Positions 27,035 to 36,436 of a stretch of DNA of 64,000 nucleotides are shown here, piece by piece (position 1 is the first letter of the stretch; every line of letters starts with the position of its first letter). The notes beneath the pieces were generated by a model that worked only from the letters and a program-made list of their open reading frames with translations, was not told where the DNA came from and ran no database searches. The translations under genes and the position numbers were made by a program. Origin of the DNA: Bartonella sp. M0177 (lineage in GTDB: Bacteria > Pseudomonadota > Alphaproteobacteria > Rhizobiales > Rhizobiaceae); NCBI RefSeq assembly GCF_016102285.1, contig NZ_JACFOY010000001.1, positions 930,001 to 994,000 of the forward strand, written 5' to 3'.

Positions 27035-27703
27035 ATGGAAAATACAACTGAACGCGCGCTCAACCTTAAGAATACCGGCAGACGGCGTGGTGTGTTATTG
27101 GTTTTGTCTTCGCCTTCGGGAGCCGGAAAGTCCACTTTATCTCGTTTATTGCTGGAAGACGGGCATCTTGGATTATCTGTCAGCGTCACCACGCGCGAAC
27201 GTAGACCGAGCGAAGTCAATGGCGTTCATTATCACTTCATAACCCGAAAAGAATTCGAACAAAAACGCGATAATGACGAGCTGATAGAGTGGGCGGAAGT
27301 TCACGGACATTATTATGGAACATTGCGGGAGACCGTTGAAACGGCCCTTGCAAGCGGGCGGGATATGCTCTTCGATATCGACTACCAAGGGGCGAGACAA
27401 TTACAGGAAAAAATGCCGGAAGATGTTGTTTCGGTTTTTATTTTGCCACCATCCATGAAGGAGTTGAAATCGCGATTAAATCGTCGAGCCGAAGACTCAC
27501 AAGAGGTAATTAATTTACGGCTTCATAATGCGCGTGGTGAAATCGAACACTTCAAATCCTATGATTATGTCATTATCAATCAGGATTTGGAACAATCATT
27601 TGCATTGATCAAAGCAATTCATCTTGCCGAGGCTATAAAACGCCGGCGCTGTCTCTATATCGATTCGTTCGTAAAGAGTTTGCTGGATGAAAAGATCGAA
27701 TGA
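27035..27703 (+). CDS. gmk: Guanylate kinase
   Basis: This 222-residue kinase converts GMP to GDP. The P-loop [10 protein letters not shown] lies near residues 26-35, the GMP-binding segment [18 protein letters not shown] follows, and the lid and [12 protein letters not shown] region is intact. ATG 27035 is chosen over the in-frame TTG 27032; AAGGA lies about 10 bases upstream. It is the last clear gene of the fab-mltG-yicC-gmk run, followed by 827 bp without an obvious gene. Confidence 0.97.
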   Translation: MENTTERALNLKNTGRRRGVLLVLSSPSGAGKSTLSRLLLEDGHLGLSVSVTTRERRPSEVNGVHYHFITRKEFEQKRDNDELIEWAEVHGHYYGTLRETVETALASGRDMLFDIDYQGARQLQEKMPEDVVSVFILPPSMKELKSRLNRRAEDSQEVINLRLHNARGEIEHFKSYDYVIINQDLEQSFALIKAIHLAEAIKRRRCLYIDSFVKSLLDEKIE

Positions 27704-27819
27704 ATTTTTGAAGAGATAATATATTTACTTAAAAATCTTAACCCCGACGACGGAATTTTCCTGAGGCGCTTATAACCTTCGCTTTCCCGATTTTTCGGGA
27801 CGATATCAAGATATTTCAT

Positions 27820-27850
27820 TCGGTCCCGATAATGGGAAAAACCGATTTTT
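27820..27850 (+). terminator. Likely gmk terminator
   Basis: TCGGT and CCC (27820-27827) pair with GGG and ACCGA (27834-27845), with an AAAA bulge and a GATAAT loop, and TTTTT follows (27846-27850). It lies about 115 bp after gmk. A smaller stem, TCCCGA/TCGGGA with a TTTT loop (27785-27800), precedes it but lacks a T-run. Confidence 0.45.
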
Positions 27851-28475
27851 CTCTCTAAAAAAGAGGAAGGCAAATCAAAGCTTTGTAACCATTTTTGGCT
27901 GCTCATTTGAAAATTTTTCGGCTTAATTTTCTGCTATGACGCTTCTCTGATTGTGAGAATATGAGTGTGATGTCTGGGGCTTTGCCAAATGACGACAATC
28001 GTTTGTTCGAGCAAAAGACCGGTTCAGTGTCTGCTCTTTTCGGCGAATAGTTATGATTTTTTTGACCGTCATATCCCTGACAATTCTATCCCGAACACTT
28101 GATGCTATAATGCGTTTTCCAGCCGACAAATTGCGAAACGACGCTCGGCTTACAGCAAAGTTACGAGGAATGGACATTTTTTCCGGAAATTACATTGGAG
28201 GAAGGCGCTTCGTGAATCCATGCATGTTTAAAGTGGGGTAAGCCTATCTAGCGAAGTGGCTTTTTTAGTCAATCTCTCGTCGTTAGTAGGCCGGATATTC
28301 CATGGTCGCAAAGATATCGACGACAACCATCCAAATAGCGGAACGAAAATATTTTTTCCTGTCACGCGTATTCACACTGTTCAAGTTTTCCTCCTTGTCT
28401 TGGCAGGCAAGAATTAGAAACAAACGAAAACTTTCAACGTAATTTTCTATTGAGTTCCGATGTGTCAGCTCTGAA

Positions 28476-28505
28476 CGATTTTGCCTAAAATCGGGTGTTT
28501 TTGTT
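28476..28505 (+). terminator. Orphan plus-strand terminator in gmk-rsmA gap
   Basis: A perfect 7-bp stem, CGATTTT (28476-28482) with AAAATCG (28487-28493), has a GCCT loop and is followed by GGTGTTTTTGTT. On the minus strand no T-run follows, so it does not serve rsmA, which ends at 28531. No plus-strand gene is recognised just upstream. Confidence 0.45.
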
Positions 28506-28530
28506 CATGATCTTGGAAATAGATTTATTT

Positions 28531-29361
28531 TCAAGTCCCTAGCGCTTTGGCAAGGGCGACGAATTCTTTTATTTCGAGTGTTTCAGCACGCCTTGTTCCG
28601 TCAATTCCGGTTTTTTCCAATAACAACTCTCCGCCAAGCGATTTCAGACTTTGGCGAAGCATTTTCCGCCTTTGTCCGAATGCCGCTCTCGTGACTTTTT
28701 CCAGATAGCGTGATGAGCAGGGCAGCAGATTTTGATGAGGTATAATGTGAACAACAGAGGATGTAACTTTTGGCGGCGGAGTGAAAGCCTGTCTTGGAAC
28801 GTCGAATGCGATTCTTGCAAGAGCCCGCCATCCGGTAAGAACGCTGAGGCGTCCATAATGAGGCGTGTCAGGAAGGGCGACAATACGTTCAGCGACTTCT
28901 TTTTGAAACATCAATGTCATTGATTGATAAAACGGTGGCCACGGCTCGGTTAATAGCCAGCGCGTTAAAAGTTCTGTTCCGATATTATAAGGAAGATTGG
29001 CAACAATAGCGGGCTTTTCGTTTGTGTTGAAAAGGGCATTGAAATCCTGTTTTAAAGCATCTCCCTCTATGATGCGAAGTTTATCAGGATAAATCTCCGA
29101 GATTTCTTTAAGTGCACCGATACATCTTGTATCACGCTCTATAACCGTAACAATAGCCCCTTGAGCCAATAGAGCGCGTGTTAAACCACCCGGGCCCGGA
29201 CCAATTTCCAAAACCGGTTTGCCAGAAAGATCACCGGCTTGCCGGGCAATTTTTGATGTCAAATTAAGATCGAAAAGGAAATTTTGGCCAAGCGATTTTT
29301 TAGCCTGTAAACCGAATTTCGCGATAATTTCCCGCAGCGGTGGAAGCGAGTCAATTGTCAT
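28531..29361 (-). CDS. rsmA: 16S rRNA dimethyladenosine transferase
   Basis: RsmA (KsgA) dimethylates two adjacent adenosines (1518/1519 in E. coli numbering) near the 3' end of 16S rRNA during 30S maturation. The 276-residue protein starts with the [11 protein letters not shown] signature, has the SAM motif [16 protein letters not shown] and the catalytic [14 protein letters not shown] 29361 (MTIDSLPPL) is preferred and overlaps the pdxA 3' end by 11 bp; an upstream start at 29394 would extend the overlap. It is the last gene of the lptF-lptG-lptD-surA-pdxA-rsmA string. Confidence 0.97.
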   Translation of the reverse strand: MTIDSLPPLREIIAKFGLQAKKSLGQNFLFDLNLTSKIARQAGDLSGKPVLEIGPGPGGLTRALLAQGAIVTVIERDTRCIGALKEISEIYPDKLRIIEGDALKQDFNALFNTNEKPAIVANLPYNIGTELLTRWLLTEPWPPFYQSMTLMFQKEVAERIVALPDTPHYGRLSVLTGWRALARIAFDVPRQAFTPPPKVTSSVVHIIPHQNLLPCSSRYLEKVTRAAFGQRRKMLRQSLKSLGGELLLEKTGIDGTRRAETLEIKEFVALAKALGT

Positions 29362-30376
29362 GATGGCGGGCATTTCTTGCAAGTGTTTGAGCAAGTTTTA
29401 ATGCAGCAATAAAACTGTCCGGCGAAGCTATCCCTTTACCAGCTATGTCAAAGGCTGTTCCATGATCCGGTGAAGTACGAATAAAAGGCAATCCCAAAGT
29501 AACATTCACTGTATCATCAAAACCGATTGTCTTAACCGGTATGAGTGCCTGATCATGATACATACATAGAGCAACATCATAATTTTTTCTTGCTCTGACG
29601 TTGAACATTGTATCCGAGGGGAAAGGGCCGGTAACATCGATACCATGGGAACGCAATTTTTCTATTGCCGGTTCAATTATAGTACTTTCTTCGTTTCCCA
29701 TTGCCCCTCGTTCACCTGCATGAGGGTTAAGACCGGCTATAGCAAGTCTCGGCTTATTTATGCCAAATCGTTCACGCAGATCATGCGCGACTATGAGACC
29801 GGTACTCACCAGAAGTTCTTCCGAGAGAGAACCGGGAACTTTTTGGATTGCAATATGGACTGTTACGGGTATTGTTTTTAACTCTGGCCCCCAAAGCATC
29901 ATGACCGGTTGATATGTCTTCCCGTTCATCTGTTGCGCTAGATGAGCCAAATATTCTGTATGACCGGGGAAATGAAAACCGGCATCATAAAGCACATTTT
30001 TTGCGATTGGACACGTAACAAGTGCAGACGCTTTATGGGCATTAACAAGGTGGGCACCCCGTTCAATTGCCTCAATAATTCCGGCAGCGTTTTTTGAAGA
30101 CGGATGACCGGGTTTACCGGATTGGCGGTTATCGAGCTTGAGGACCGGAAAATGATCATGAAACAGCGACACGACATCTGTCAGGGCGTCGGGTTCAACG
30201 ATTTTCAAAGGAACATTGACCTTTAACGCAGATATGGTCTCGTTTGTCATATCCGGATCAGCAAGGATGAAAAATGGCGGTATATCGCGAGATTGGCGCA
30301 ACAACCATGCTTTCAGAGCGATTTCCAATCCAATGCCGGCGGGATCACCGCTACTAACCGCAAGTGGTGGCATCAT
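29351..30376 (-). CDS. pdxA: 4-hydroxythreonine-4-phosphate dehydrogenase
   Basis: PdxA carries out an NAD-dependent oxidative decarboxylation in de novo pyridoxal phosphate synthesis. The 341-residue protein begins [14 protein letters not shown], a hallmark, and the metal-binding histidines occur in [10 protein letters not shown], in the [13 protein letters not shown] region and in [11 protein letters not shown]. Two consecutive ATG codons (30376, 30373) follow the surA-like stop in a TGATG overlap, so translation is probably coupled. Its 3' end overlaps rsmA. The surA-pdxA-rsmA order is common in proteobacteria. Confidence 0.97.
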   Translation of the reverse strand: MMPPLAVSSGDPAGIGLEIALKAWLLRQSRDIPPFFILADPDMTNETISALKVNVPLKIVEPDALTDVVSLFHDHFPVLKLDNRQSGKPGHPSSKNAAGIIEAIERGAHLVNAHKASALVTCPIAKNVLYDAGFHFPGHTEYLAHLAQQMNGKTYQPVMMLWGPELKTIPVTVHIAIQKVPGSLSEELLVSTGLIVAHDLRERFGINKPRLAIAGLNPHAGERGAMGNEESTIIEPAIEKLRSHGIDVTGPFPSDTMFNVRARKNYDVALCMYHDQALIPVKTIGFDDTVNVTLGLPFIRTSPDHGTAFDIAGKGIASPDSFIAALKLAQTLARNARHHDN

Positions 30377-31347
30377 CAGGGGTTCTCAATGCGGGCTTTG
30401 TCCCGCAGTTCCTTGAGGTATTTTGCGCTGAGATCTTCAGCTTTTTTGTCTCCGGATTTTTCATTGTCTTGAACAGTGAAGACCAGTTGGGCCACTTTAT
30501 CATCCGAAACTTTTTTAATATTGCAGACAGCAAGAGCTTCAACACCTCTTGGTGTTTCTTGCGGTGGTGTCATACGACCGGCAGGCGTTGATTTGACCGC
30601 TTTTTCCCACTCTTCAGGTAATTGTGGTTCAAGAACACGACCAAGATTGCGGACTGTGACATCAATCATACCTGTCGCTTGCTGCTTAAGATTTGAGCAT
30701 CCCGAAAATTTTGAACGGAACATTTCGGCATCTTGTTTGCGTTTTCCCAATATAGCACTACGCCGGTTATTGGGAACAACAAAGATCACCTGTTGCAACT
30801 CATATTCATTGGCAGTGGGTTTTACTCCGCCATTTTTCAGCATACGCTGGACTGCTTCCTGCTCGCTAACCATACCGCCTTCTGCACGAAAACGGGCACT
30901 GACAAGACGTCCCCATCCCATCTGGACACGAATATAATTTTTGAAATGTTCCGCAGTGACACCGGCTTTCCCTAACATGTCTGTCAATTGAGCGACGGTC
31001 ATATGGTTTCGTTCGGCAAAACCGGCAAATGCTTTGTCGACTTCCTCATCACTGACATCCATATTGCGCTTTTTCATTTCGACGCGTTTGAGCATGTCTT
31101 CAATGAGCTCGTCTTTAGCCTGGGCTGCAAGATTGCCGGTTTTTCTCTGCAGTCTAAGAAATGCTGCTCGCCTTTGTATGTCGTAATTGGTTATAGCATT
31201 ACCGTTGACGATAACAGCAACGGCAGTCAATCCGGAACTTTCTGTTTGGGAGGCTTTTGGAGCGCAAAAAGCGTCAGCCGACAAGAAAGTTGCGCCAAGC
31301 ATCGACGCAATGATTAATGCCAAGGAGCGTATTTTCATCTTTTTCAT
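30376..31347 (-). CDS. SurA-like periplasmic chaperone (SurA N-terminal domain)
   Basis: This 323-residue exported protein has a signal peptide (MKKMKIRSLALIIASMLGAT, ending near AFCAP). The SurA N-terminal chaperone fold begins VAVIVNGNAITNYDIQRRAAFL. I do not see a convincing parvulin PPIase domain; the C-terminal part is shorter than the two-parvulin E. coli SurA. It probably escorts outer-membrane proteins, including the adjacent LptD, through the periplasm. Starts at 31347 and 31338 are both possible. It lies between lptD and pdxA; its stop overlaps the pdxA start. Confidence 0.85.
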   Translation of the reverse strand: MKKMKIRSLALIIASMLGATFLSADAFCAPKASQTESSGLTAVAVIVNGNAITNYDIQRRAAFLRLQRKTGNLAAQAKDELIEDMLKRVEMKKRNMDVSDEEVDKAFAGFAERNHMTVAQLTDMLGKAGVTAEHFKNYIRVQMGWGRLVSARFRAEGGMVSEQEAVQRMLKNGGVKPTANEYELQQVIFVVPNNRRSAILGKRKQDAEMFRSKFSGCSNLKQQATGMIDVTVRNLGRVLEPQLPEEWEKAVKSTPAGRMTPPQETPRGVEALAVCNIKKVSDDKVAQLVFTVQDNEKSGDKKAEDLSAKYLKELRDKARIENP

Positions 31348-31453
31348 TGTTTTCAGCTTCTACTTTTTGCCAATTATTTTCCAAACAGTCTACAAATTTG
31401 AATATCACAAAAACAGCATTTTACCAAAAAACTGCCCGTAAATCGCAATATTG

Positions 31454-33796
31454 TTACATGGCTTTGCCAATATCTGCCACAGTGCGGAAGGATAATAGAA
31501 AGCCGAATGTGTGCTTGGGTTCATTCTCCCACGGATTACGTGTTTGTTGGTATCCAATATTAAATCCGAAACATTCATCAAGATAATTCAATCCTGTGCC
31601 CAATCTCACAAATGTATCGGAAACGAGGTCATAACTTGAATTGGCATGAATCGACCAATGGTCAGTAAATTTATAATTGCCGTAAAGACTGACTTCTTGG
31701 CGATCCTGTGCATAACCATAATCCGGCTGGCTTTGGATATACGCATATTGCGATGAAAGTGATACCCGCTTCCAGGTTTGTGAAGCTTCAACCTCACCAC
31801 GACGGATTGAACCGGTCTCATCATCAAAACGGCCACGCGAAGCAATAGCAAAACCATGTTCATTGCTTGCGCCGATCATAGCCACATAGTCGGAACGGGC
31901 AGTTTCAAGTCCGGAATCAGCACCGACACTGACAAAATCTTCAGCGTTATAAGAATTTTTGCCAAAAAGCTGGAAGGATTGGCCGGCCAAACCATAAAGT
32001 GACCAACCATTATTGAAATTACCCGAATATCTCAGACCGACATTCGAACGTGTTCCGCCTTCTGCACGGTCATAACCGGAAAACTTGTCACGTTCAAACA
32101 ATGTCGTGGCATCAAAAACAAAGCTTTGAGCATCCTCATTGGGAAGGCGGCCGGTATGTTGTTCGTTATTTCTAATGAAAATCTGCGCGATAGGCTCGAT
32201 GACATGGGTAGAATTACCGGCGGTAAAGAGCAGGGGATAACGCAAATCCAAACCGGCAGTTGCAATACCGCGGAACGCACCTGATTCGATATCCATCTTG
32301 CTATAGCTGCCATCCGACATGTAACCACCATAGCTGCCATGTGCATCAGTGCCTATACCATCGCCACGCAATGCCAGAATAGGCGTGAAGACCAAACCAC
32401 CTTGACTGATCAGACTTCTTTTCCATTCGACATCTGTTGTCAATCGGAAGTCTGTTCCGGACATACCTGCCAGTCGTGCGGTGTTAAGAGGACGACCTTG
32501 CCAGTCAGCAAAAGCAAAATCTGCTTTATCGCGATAGATAGATTGTAAATTTGTATGGAAAGTAAATTCACCGCCATACACCGATTCGTCCGGTGTGAAA
32601 GAATAATCTATACGCGGAAGAACCCATGGCTGGCGAGTATAACGTTCGCTCGGATTATCTTTGAGCATCGAATCTTGCACTTCAAAATGATAAAAGCGCA
32701 TATCGAAATAATTTCGGTCGGCAAGTCCGGTCAAATAGATTTGCGAACGGAACACATCGTTTTTGTAACCTTCAAGATCATAGGTGCGACTAAAATTCCT
32801 GTCAGACTGGGCAAGAATATCCCATCCATAGGTCCAGCTGGAATTGATCCGGAAATCACCTTTTGTTGCCACCATATAACGATTATCATTATTGCTATCG
32901 ATCGTATCATGATCAAAATCACCCGGATTAATCTGATAGATATGAGCAAAACGAATATTATATGTACCTGTCTCCAGACGGTGGCGCCATTCGCCTTCGG
33001 TTAATAGCCCCTGATTTGTATATCCGGTTGCCGACAGCGTAAAATCATAATTCGGAGCCAAATTCCAGAAATAAGAATTGCGAACTCCTAAACCGAGATC
33101 ATTTGTATAGACGAAATTAGGTGTCAAAAGACCGGTTTTACGCTTTACTGTTGGATCCGGCATCTCGAAAACAGGGAACCAGGCAACAGGCATGCCGAAA
33201 AACTCGAAATGGCTGTCTTCAAAACGCATGGTTTTTGTTGCACCATTCCATATGATCTTTTTTGCTTTAATCTGCCAGAGGACATCCTTATCGGGCTTAT
33301 AATAACAGGGCTCGCAGGCCGTATAGGCACCGCGGTTGAATACCGTCATTTGGCCGCCACTACGTTCTGCGCTCACTGCGGCAAAACGGGTGTTGTCAGG
33401 CGTTTCAGCTCGCAGCGAATTGACAAAACCTTCCCCCAGATCTTCGGTCATATCAATTTGTTGCGAATAATATTTGCTGCCATCCGGTTGGACAATTTCC
33501 ACATCGCCTTCAGCCAGGACACGATTTGTCTTCTGGTTGTAAACTACCTTGCGTGCAACGATTCGGTTTCCGTCATATTCAATCTGCACATTTCCCTGCG
33601 CAGTAACTGTATTGGCGTCACGATCGTAAACGAGCTCGTCCGCCGAAAGTAACATGCGTGCATCCGGATCAGTTTTATGAGTGGCTGTCATGGCACTAAA
33701 ATCTTGTGCAGAGGCAACGTAAATTGCGCCCACTCCCAGAGAACACCCTAACGCGGTGCTGAGTGCCAGAGCCCTTAGGCTGTTCGAAATTTTCAT
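31454..33796 (-). CDS. lptD: LPS-assembly outer membrane protein LptD
   Basis: LptD forms the outer-membrane translocon that inserts lipopolysaccharide, with LptE as plug. The 780-residue product has a signal peptide (MKISNSLRALALSTALGCSL, cleavage near ASA-Q), and an OstA-type beta-jellyroll (about residues 45-130; LLSADELVYDRDANTVTAQG). A long C-terminal beta-barrel follows with alternating aromatic strands. Two pairs of Cys typical of E. coli LptD are not obvious; CEPC occurs near residue 165. ATG 33796 is preferred because of the signal peptide; a GTG at 33817 directly after the lptG stop is an alternative. Confidence 0.95.
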   Translation of the reverse strand: MKISNSLRALALSTALGCSLGVGAIYVASAQDFSAMTATHKTDPDARMLLSADELVYDRDANTVTAQGNVQIEYDGNRIVARKVVYNQKTNRVLAEGDVEIVQPDGSKYYSQQIDMTEDLGEGFVNSLRAETPDNTRFAAVSAERSGGQMTVFNRGAYTACEPCYYKPDKDVLWQIKAKKIIWNGATKTMRFEDSHFEFFGMPVAWFPVFEMPDPTVKRKTGLLTPNFVYTNDLGLGVRNSYFWNLAPNYDFTLSATGYTNQGLLTEGEWRHRLETGTYNIRFAHIYQINPGDFDHDTIDSNNDNRYMVATKGDFRINSSWTYGWDILAQSDRNFSRTYDLEGYKNDVFRSQIYLTGLADRNYFDMRFYHFEVQDSMLKDNPSERYTRQPWVLPRIDYSFTPDESVYGGEFTFHTNLQSIYRDKADFAFADWQGRPLNTARLAGMSGTDFRLTTDVEWKRSLISQGGLVFTPILALRGDGIGTDAHGSYGGYMSDGSYSKMDIESGAFRGIATAGLDLRYPLLFTAGNSTHVIEPIAQIFIRNNEQHTGRLPNEDAQSFVFDATTLFERDKFSGYDRAEGGTRSNVGLRYSGNFNNGWSLYGLAGQSFQLFGKNSYNAEDFVSVGADSGLETARSDYVAMIGASNEHGFAIASRGRFDDETGSIRRGEVEASQTWKRVSLSSQYAYIQSQPDYGYAQDRQEVSLYGNYKFTDHWSIHANSSYDLVSDTFVRLGTGLNYLDECFGFNIGYQQTRNPWENEPKHTFGFLLSFRTVADIGKAM

Positions 33797-33817
33797 TCCA
33801 CTTGTCAATTGTCTCAC

Positions 33818-34909
33818 CTAGCCATCCTCTTTATGCAACAAAAAGGATATACCAAAAAATAACGCAATAACAACCGGCACCCAAGCAGCAATTACCGGAG
33901 GCACATAATCCGCCTTACCGAATGCTTGCACAAGAACCGTAACCACATAAAGCACGAACCCGGCAATGATTCCACCCAAAATCATCGTACGTGATTGTCC
34001 GAATCTTACAAATTTCAATGTAACAGTTGCTGCGATCAATGTCATCGCTATAAGAAGCGCAGGAAGTGCAACTAATGATTGTAGTTGCATATCGAAAGAA
34101 TTGGCCGAATATCCGAATGAACGGGCAACCTCTATTTTGCGGGGCAAATCATAAAACGGAATCGTTGCCGGATCCGCCAATTTTTCTTCGACAAATTCCG
34201 GCCGCAAATTGCTCGGAATCTTTAATTCTGTAAACAATTCAGGCTCATGACCAGCTCTGTAACGACCGCCATTTTCAAGAACCCAATAGCCCTGAACGAG
34301 GTGGGCACGAGATGTATTCAGCCAATCTTTGATCGTTTGATCATCATTATATTCGACGAAAGTCGCATCAATCAATGTCAGCCCGCCATCTGCAACAGAT
34401 TTTGTACCGATGGTTGTAAGCCCGAAGTCGGTACGTTGCGTTAACCATGGCACACGTTCTTTATCCACAGGCGTTTCTACATTCTTGCCTTTCCACTGGG
34501 AAAGAATTTTTTCCGATTGTGCTGTTCCCCATGCTGCAACGGGGTTAACCACCACAACACCGAAAAGACCGAATAAAAAAGCGCCAAAACATAAAGGCGT
34601 AAGAAATTGCCATGCCGATACGCCTATAGAACGGGTTACAACAAGTTCCATTTTTCTATTAAGAGAGATCAGCGTTGCCATGGCGGAAAACAACGCTACA
34701 AACGGAAATAATTGTTGCATATTGAACGGAATGCGCAATGCCGATATTGCGAGCGCTCCGAAAGGCGAATAACCGGGTAAACCTGCAAGTCTTCCGGCAT
34801 TGATCGTAAAATCGATCAAAAGAGAAAGAACAAAAATTCCCAGCAAAAAATAGACGGTTGTCTTTACATATCGGGAGAAGAAATACCGTCCTAATGTCCA
34901 TCCAATCAT
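33818..34909 (-). CDS. lptG: LPS export ABC permease LptG
   Basis: LptG is one of two permease subunits of the LptB2FG extractor, which pulls LPS from the inner membrane. The 363-residue protein has the YjgP/YjgQ layout: three N-terminal helices, a periplasmic jellyroll (about residues 130-265) and three C-terminal helices. Its ATG overlaps the lptF stop as ATGA (34906-34909), coupling the two partners, and lptD starts directly after its stop. The tail ends in a charged HKEDG. lptB is not in the window. Confidence 0.94.
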   Translation of the reverse strand: MIGWTLGRYFFSRYVKTTVYFLLGIFVLSLLIDFTINAGRLAGLPGYSPFGALAISALRIPFNMQQLFPFVALFSAMATLISLNRKMELVVTRSIGVSAWQFLTPLCFGAFLFGLFGVVVVNPVAAWGTAQSEKILSQWKGKNVETPVDKERVPWLTQRTDFGLTTIGTKSVADGGLTLIDATFVEYNDDQTIKDWLNTSRAHLVQGYWVLENGGRYRAGHEPELFTELKIPSNLRPEFVEEKLADPATIPFYDLPRKIEVARSFGYSANSFDMQLQSLVALPALLIAMTLIAATVTLKFVRFGQSRTMILGGIIAGFVLYVVTVLVQAFGKADYVPPVIAAWVPVVIALFFGISFLLHKEDG

Positions 34910-36096
34910 GATGCGCCCCCACTTACATCAGATTGTTTATGGCGAAAAATTCTATCTTTCAAATGTTTTAGAGCATTCCATGTTTTGTAACCGAATTGAT
35001 CAGGCAATGTCATTTTACGATTTGTCAGAAACAGAAACAGGATAAAGCAGCAAACACCGATCGGCAAAATGTAGAGAAGCGGTATATAAGCCAGATCATT
35101 ATCGGAACGGTCGCCAAAAAAATAACCGATAGCATAGACAATAAGTGAAAGGGAAATCGCCGAAAATGATGCAGAGATGCGCGCCTGACGTTGTGAACGT
35201 GCGTCACCGGCAACGGCCAAGGCAATCAAAGCGAAAACAATCGGGTAAAGCCAGTCGGTGAAGCGGCGATGCAATTCGGCAGTGTATTGCAAAGGCCGTC
35301 TCTGATAATAGGAGTCATTGGCATCGGGATGAAAAAGATAAACCAGCGGACGATCTTTCGGAAATATCGTTGGCGTTCCGTCACTTGCTGTAAAATCGCT
35401 CAGGTTGAATGTATAGGAGCCGAATTTGATAATCGACATGGTTCCGGCTTTATTGTCACGCCTCTGCACTTCGCCATTATTGAGGACAAGAAAATCGCCG
35501 GTATTATTGCTGATAACCGAGCCATTGACGGCGTAATAATAGAGGTCGGTCGTCGGATCACGCTGGTCGGCTATAAAAAGCCTCCCGATAGTACCATCAT
35601 CATGGCGTTCCCCGATTTCCATGTAGAGATTGTCTGTCAGCTCACGAAAATTTCCTTCTTGTATGAACACATTAATCAGGTCCGAATGTGTTGTCGCCAT
35701 CATTTCCCGCATTGTGATACGCGCTTGCGGGCTTATGAAGTTTGTGATGACAAAGGAAAATATTGCAGCGAGAACGGCAAGTAGCACAATCGGTTTCCAG
35801 ACGGTGCTGCGAGGTGCTCCTGACGCATTGATGACAACGAGCTCTGAATCCTGATTCATTGTCGATAATGTCTGGGCAATGGCGATAACGAGAGCAAACG
35901 GAATAACGAGCGGAATGACCGAGGGGATAAAAAGGGACGAGAATTGCAGAATAGTAAAAAGAGTCTGACCACTGGTGGTTAAAAAATTGATTCTGGACAG
36001 AACCTGAACAGTCCAGCTGATTCCTACAGCAGCCAGGAGGACTGCCATAAACAGAACGAAAACACGTCGTAGGATGTATAATTCAATAATGCGCAT
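34906..36096 (-). CDS. lptF: LPS export ABC permease LptF
   Basis: This is the second permease of the LPS extractor, of the same six-helix plus jellyroll architecture as LptG (396 residues). The N-terminus MRIIELYILRRVFVLF matches the family, so ATG 36096 is preferred over the in-frame ATG 36120. The segment GAPRSTVWKPIVLLA is the family coupling-helix region that should contact LptB. It is the first gene of the minus-strand envelope operon; the 340-bp region upstream, shared with divergent pepA, holds a CtrA-type box and two hairpins. Confidence 0.94.
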   Translation of the reverse strand: MRIIELYILRRVFVLFMAVLLAAVGISWTVQVLSRINFLTTSGQTLFTILQFSSLFIPSVIPLVIPFALVIAIAQTLSTMNQDSELVVINASGAPRSTVWKPIVLLAVLAAIFSFVITNFISPQARITMREMMATTHSDLINVFIQEGNFRELTDNLYMEIGERHDDGTIGRLFIADQRDPTTDLYYYAVNGSVISNNTGDFLVLNNGEVQRRDNKAGTMSIIKFGSYTFNLSDFTASDGTPTIFPKDRPLVYLFHPDANDSYYQRRPLQYTAELHRRFTDWLYPIVFALIALAVAGDARSQRQARISASFSAISLSLIVYAIGYFFGDRSDNDLAYIPLLYILPIGVCCFILFLFLTNRKMTLPDQFGYKTWNALKHLKDRIFRHKQSDVSGGAS

Positions 36097-36232
36097 TGAT
36101 GGATAATACATCCTCATCACTGATGTTCATAATAACCACGAGTCTATGGAACCGAGTTCCATGTTTGAACCGCTCTAATTCTTTTTTCCCCTTGATAGCA
36201 TGACGAGTCTAACAAGAAACAAAAAAAAATAG

Positions 36233-36247
36233 TTAACCGTTTCTTAA
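36233..36247. promoter_or_regulatory. CtrA-type box (TTAA-N7-TTAA), lptF/pepA
   Basis: TTAACCGTTTCTTAA matches the full TTAA-N7-TTAA consensus recognised by the alphaproteobacterial cell-cycle regulator CtrA. It lies 137 bp before lptF and about 190 bp before pepA, in the intergenic region. A match of eight fixed bases will occur by chance in AT-rich DNA, so functional binding is only inferred. Confidence 0.4.
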
Positions 36248-36279
36248 TGATTTCTTTTGCCACAAGTGACGGATAAGTT

Positions 36280-36303
36280 GCAAGATAGCAAGGGCTATCT
36301 TGC
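36280..36303. repeat. Perfect 10-bp inverted repeat between lptF and pepA
   Basis: GCAAGATAGC (36280-36289) and GCTATCTTGC (36294-36303) are exact inverse copies separated by AAGG. No T-run follows on either strand, which argues against a terminator. It could be an operator, or an RNA hairpin in either leader. Confidence 0.6.
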
Positions 36304-36436
36304 GGCGAACGGGATAAAAAAATACATTCAGTGCCAACAAGTCACACTTTGCCGTTAAAAGGTATAAAAGAAAACTTGATCATTATGGATTTTTTCAAAT
36401 CCATATTTTGCAGTAACCAGATGGCAGGAGTTATGA

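Larger units (their letters stand above)
27704..28530. other. 827-bp gap between convergent gmk and rsmA
   Basis: This is the longest stretch without a recognised gene. Besides the gmk terminator, a plus-strand open frame of 62 codons (28053-28241) has no recognisable domain, and a weak AAGCC/GGCTT hairpin with T-run follows it directly (28240-28267). A better plus-strand terminator lies at 28476-28505. So plus-strand transcription inside the gap is plausible (small RNA or small protein), but nothing can be named. Confidence 0.4.
36097..36436. other. lptF / pepA divergent intergenic region
   Basis: These 340 bp must hold promoters for both directions. Visible elements are TTAA-N7-TTAA at 36233-36247 and a perfect 10-bp hairpin GCAAGATAGC/GCTATCTTGC with loop AAGG (36280-36303). 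An 8-bp hairpin ATGGATTT/AAATCCAT (36385-36404), followed by ATTTTG, lies 33 bp before the pepA ATG. A ribosome site (GGCAGGAG) precedes pepA. No gene is present. Confidence 0.6.

Noticed and set aside
34461-34469. TTATCCACA, a DnaA-box match
   Set aside because: Single copy inside the lptG coding sequence, with no companion boxes or AT-rich unwinding region.
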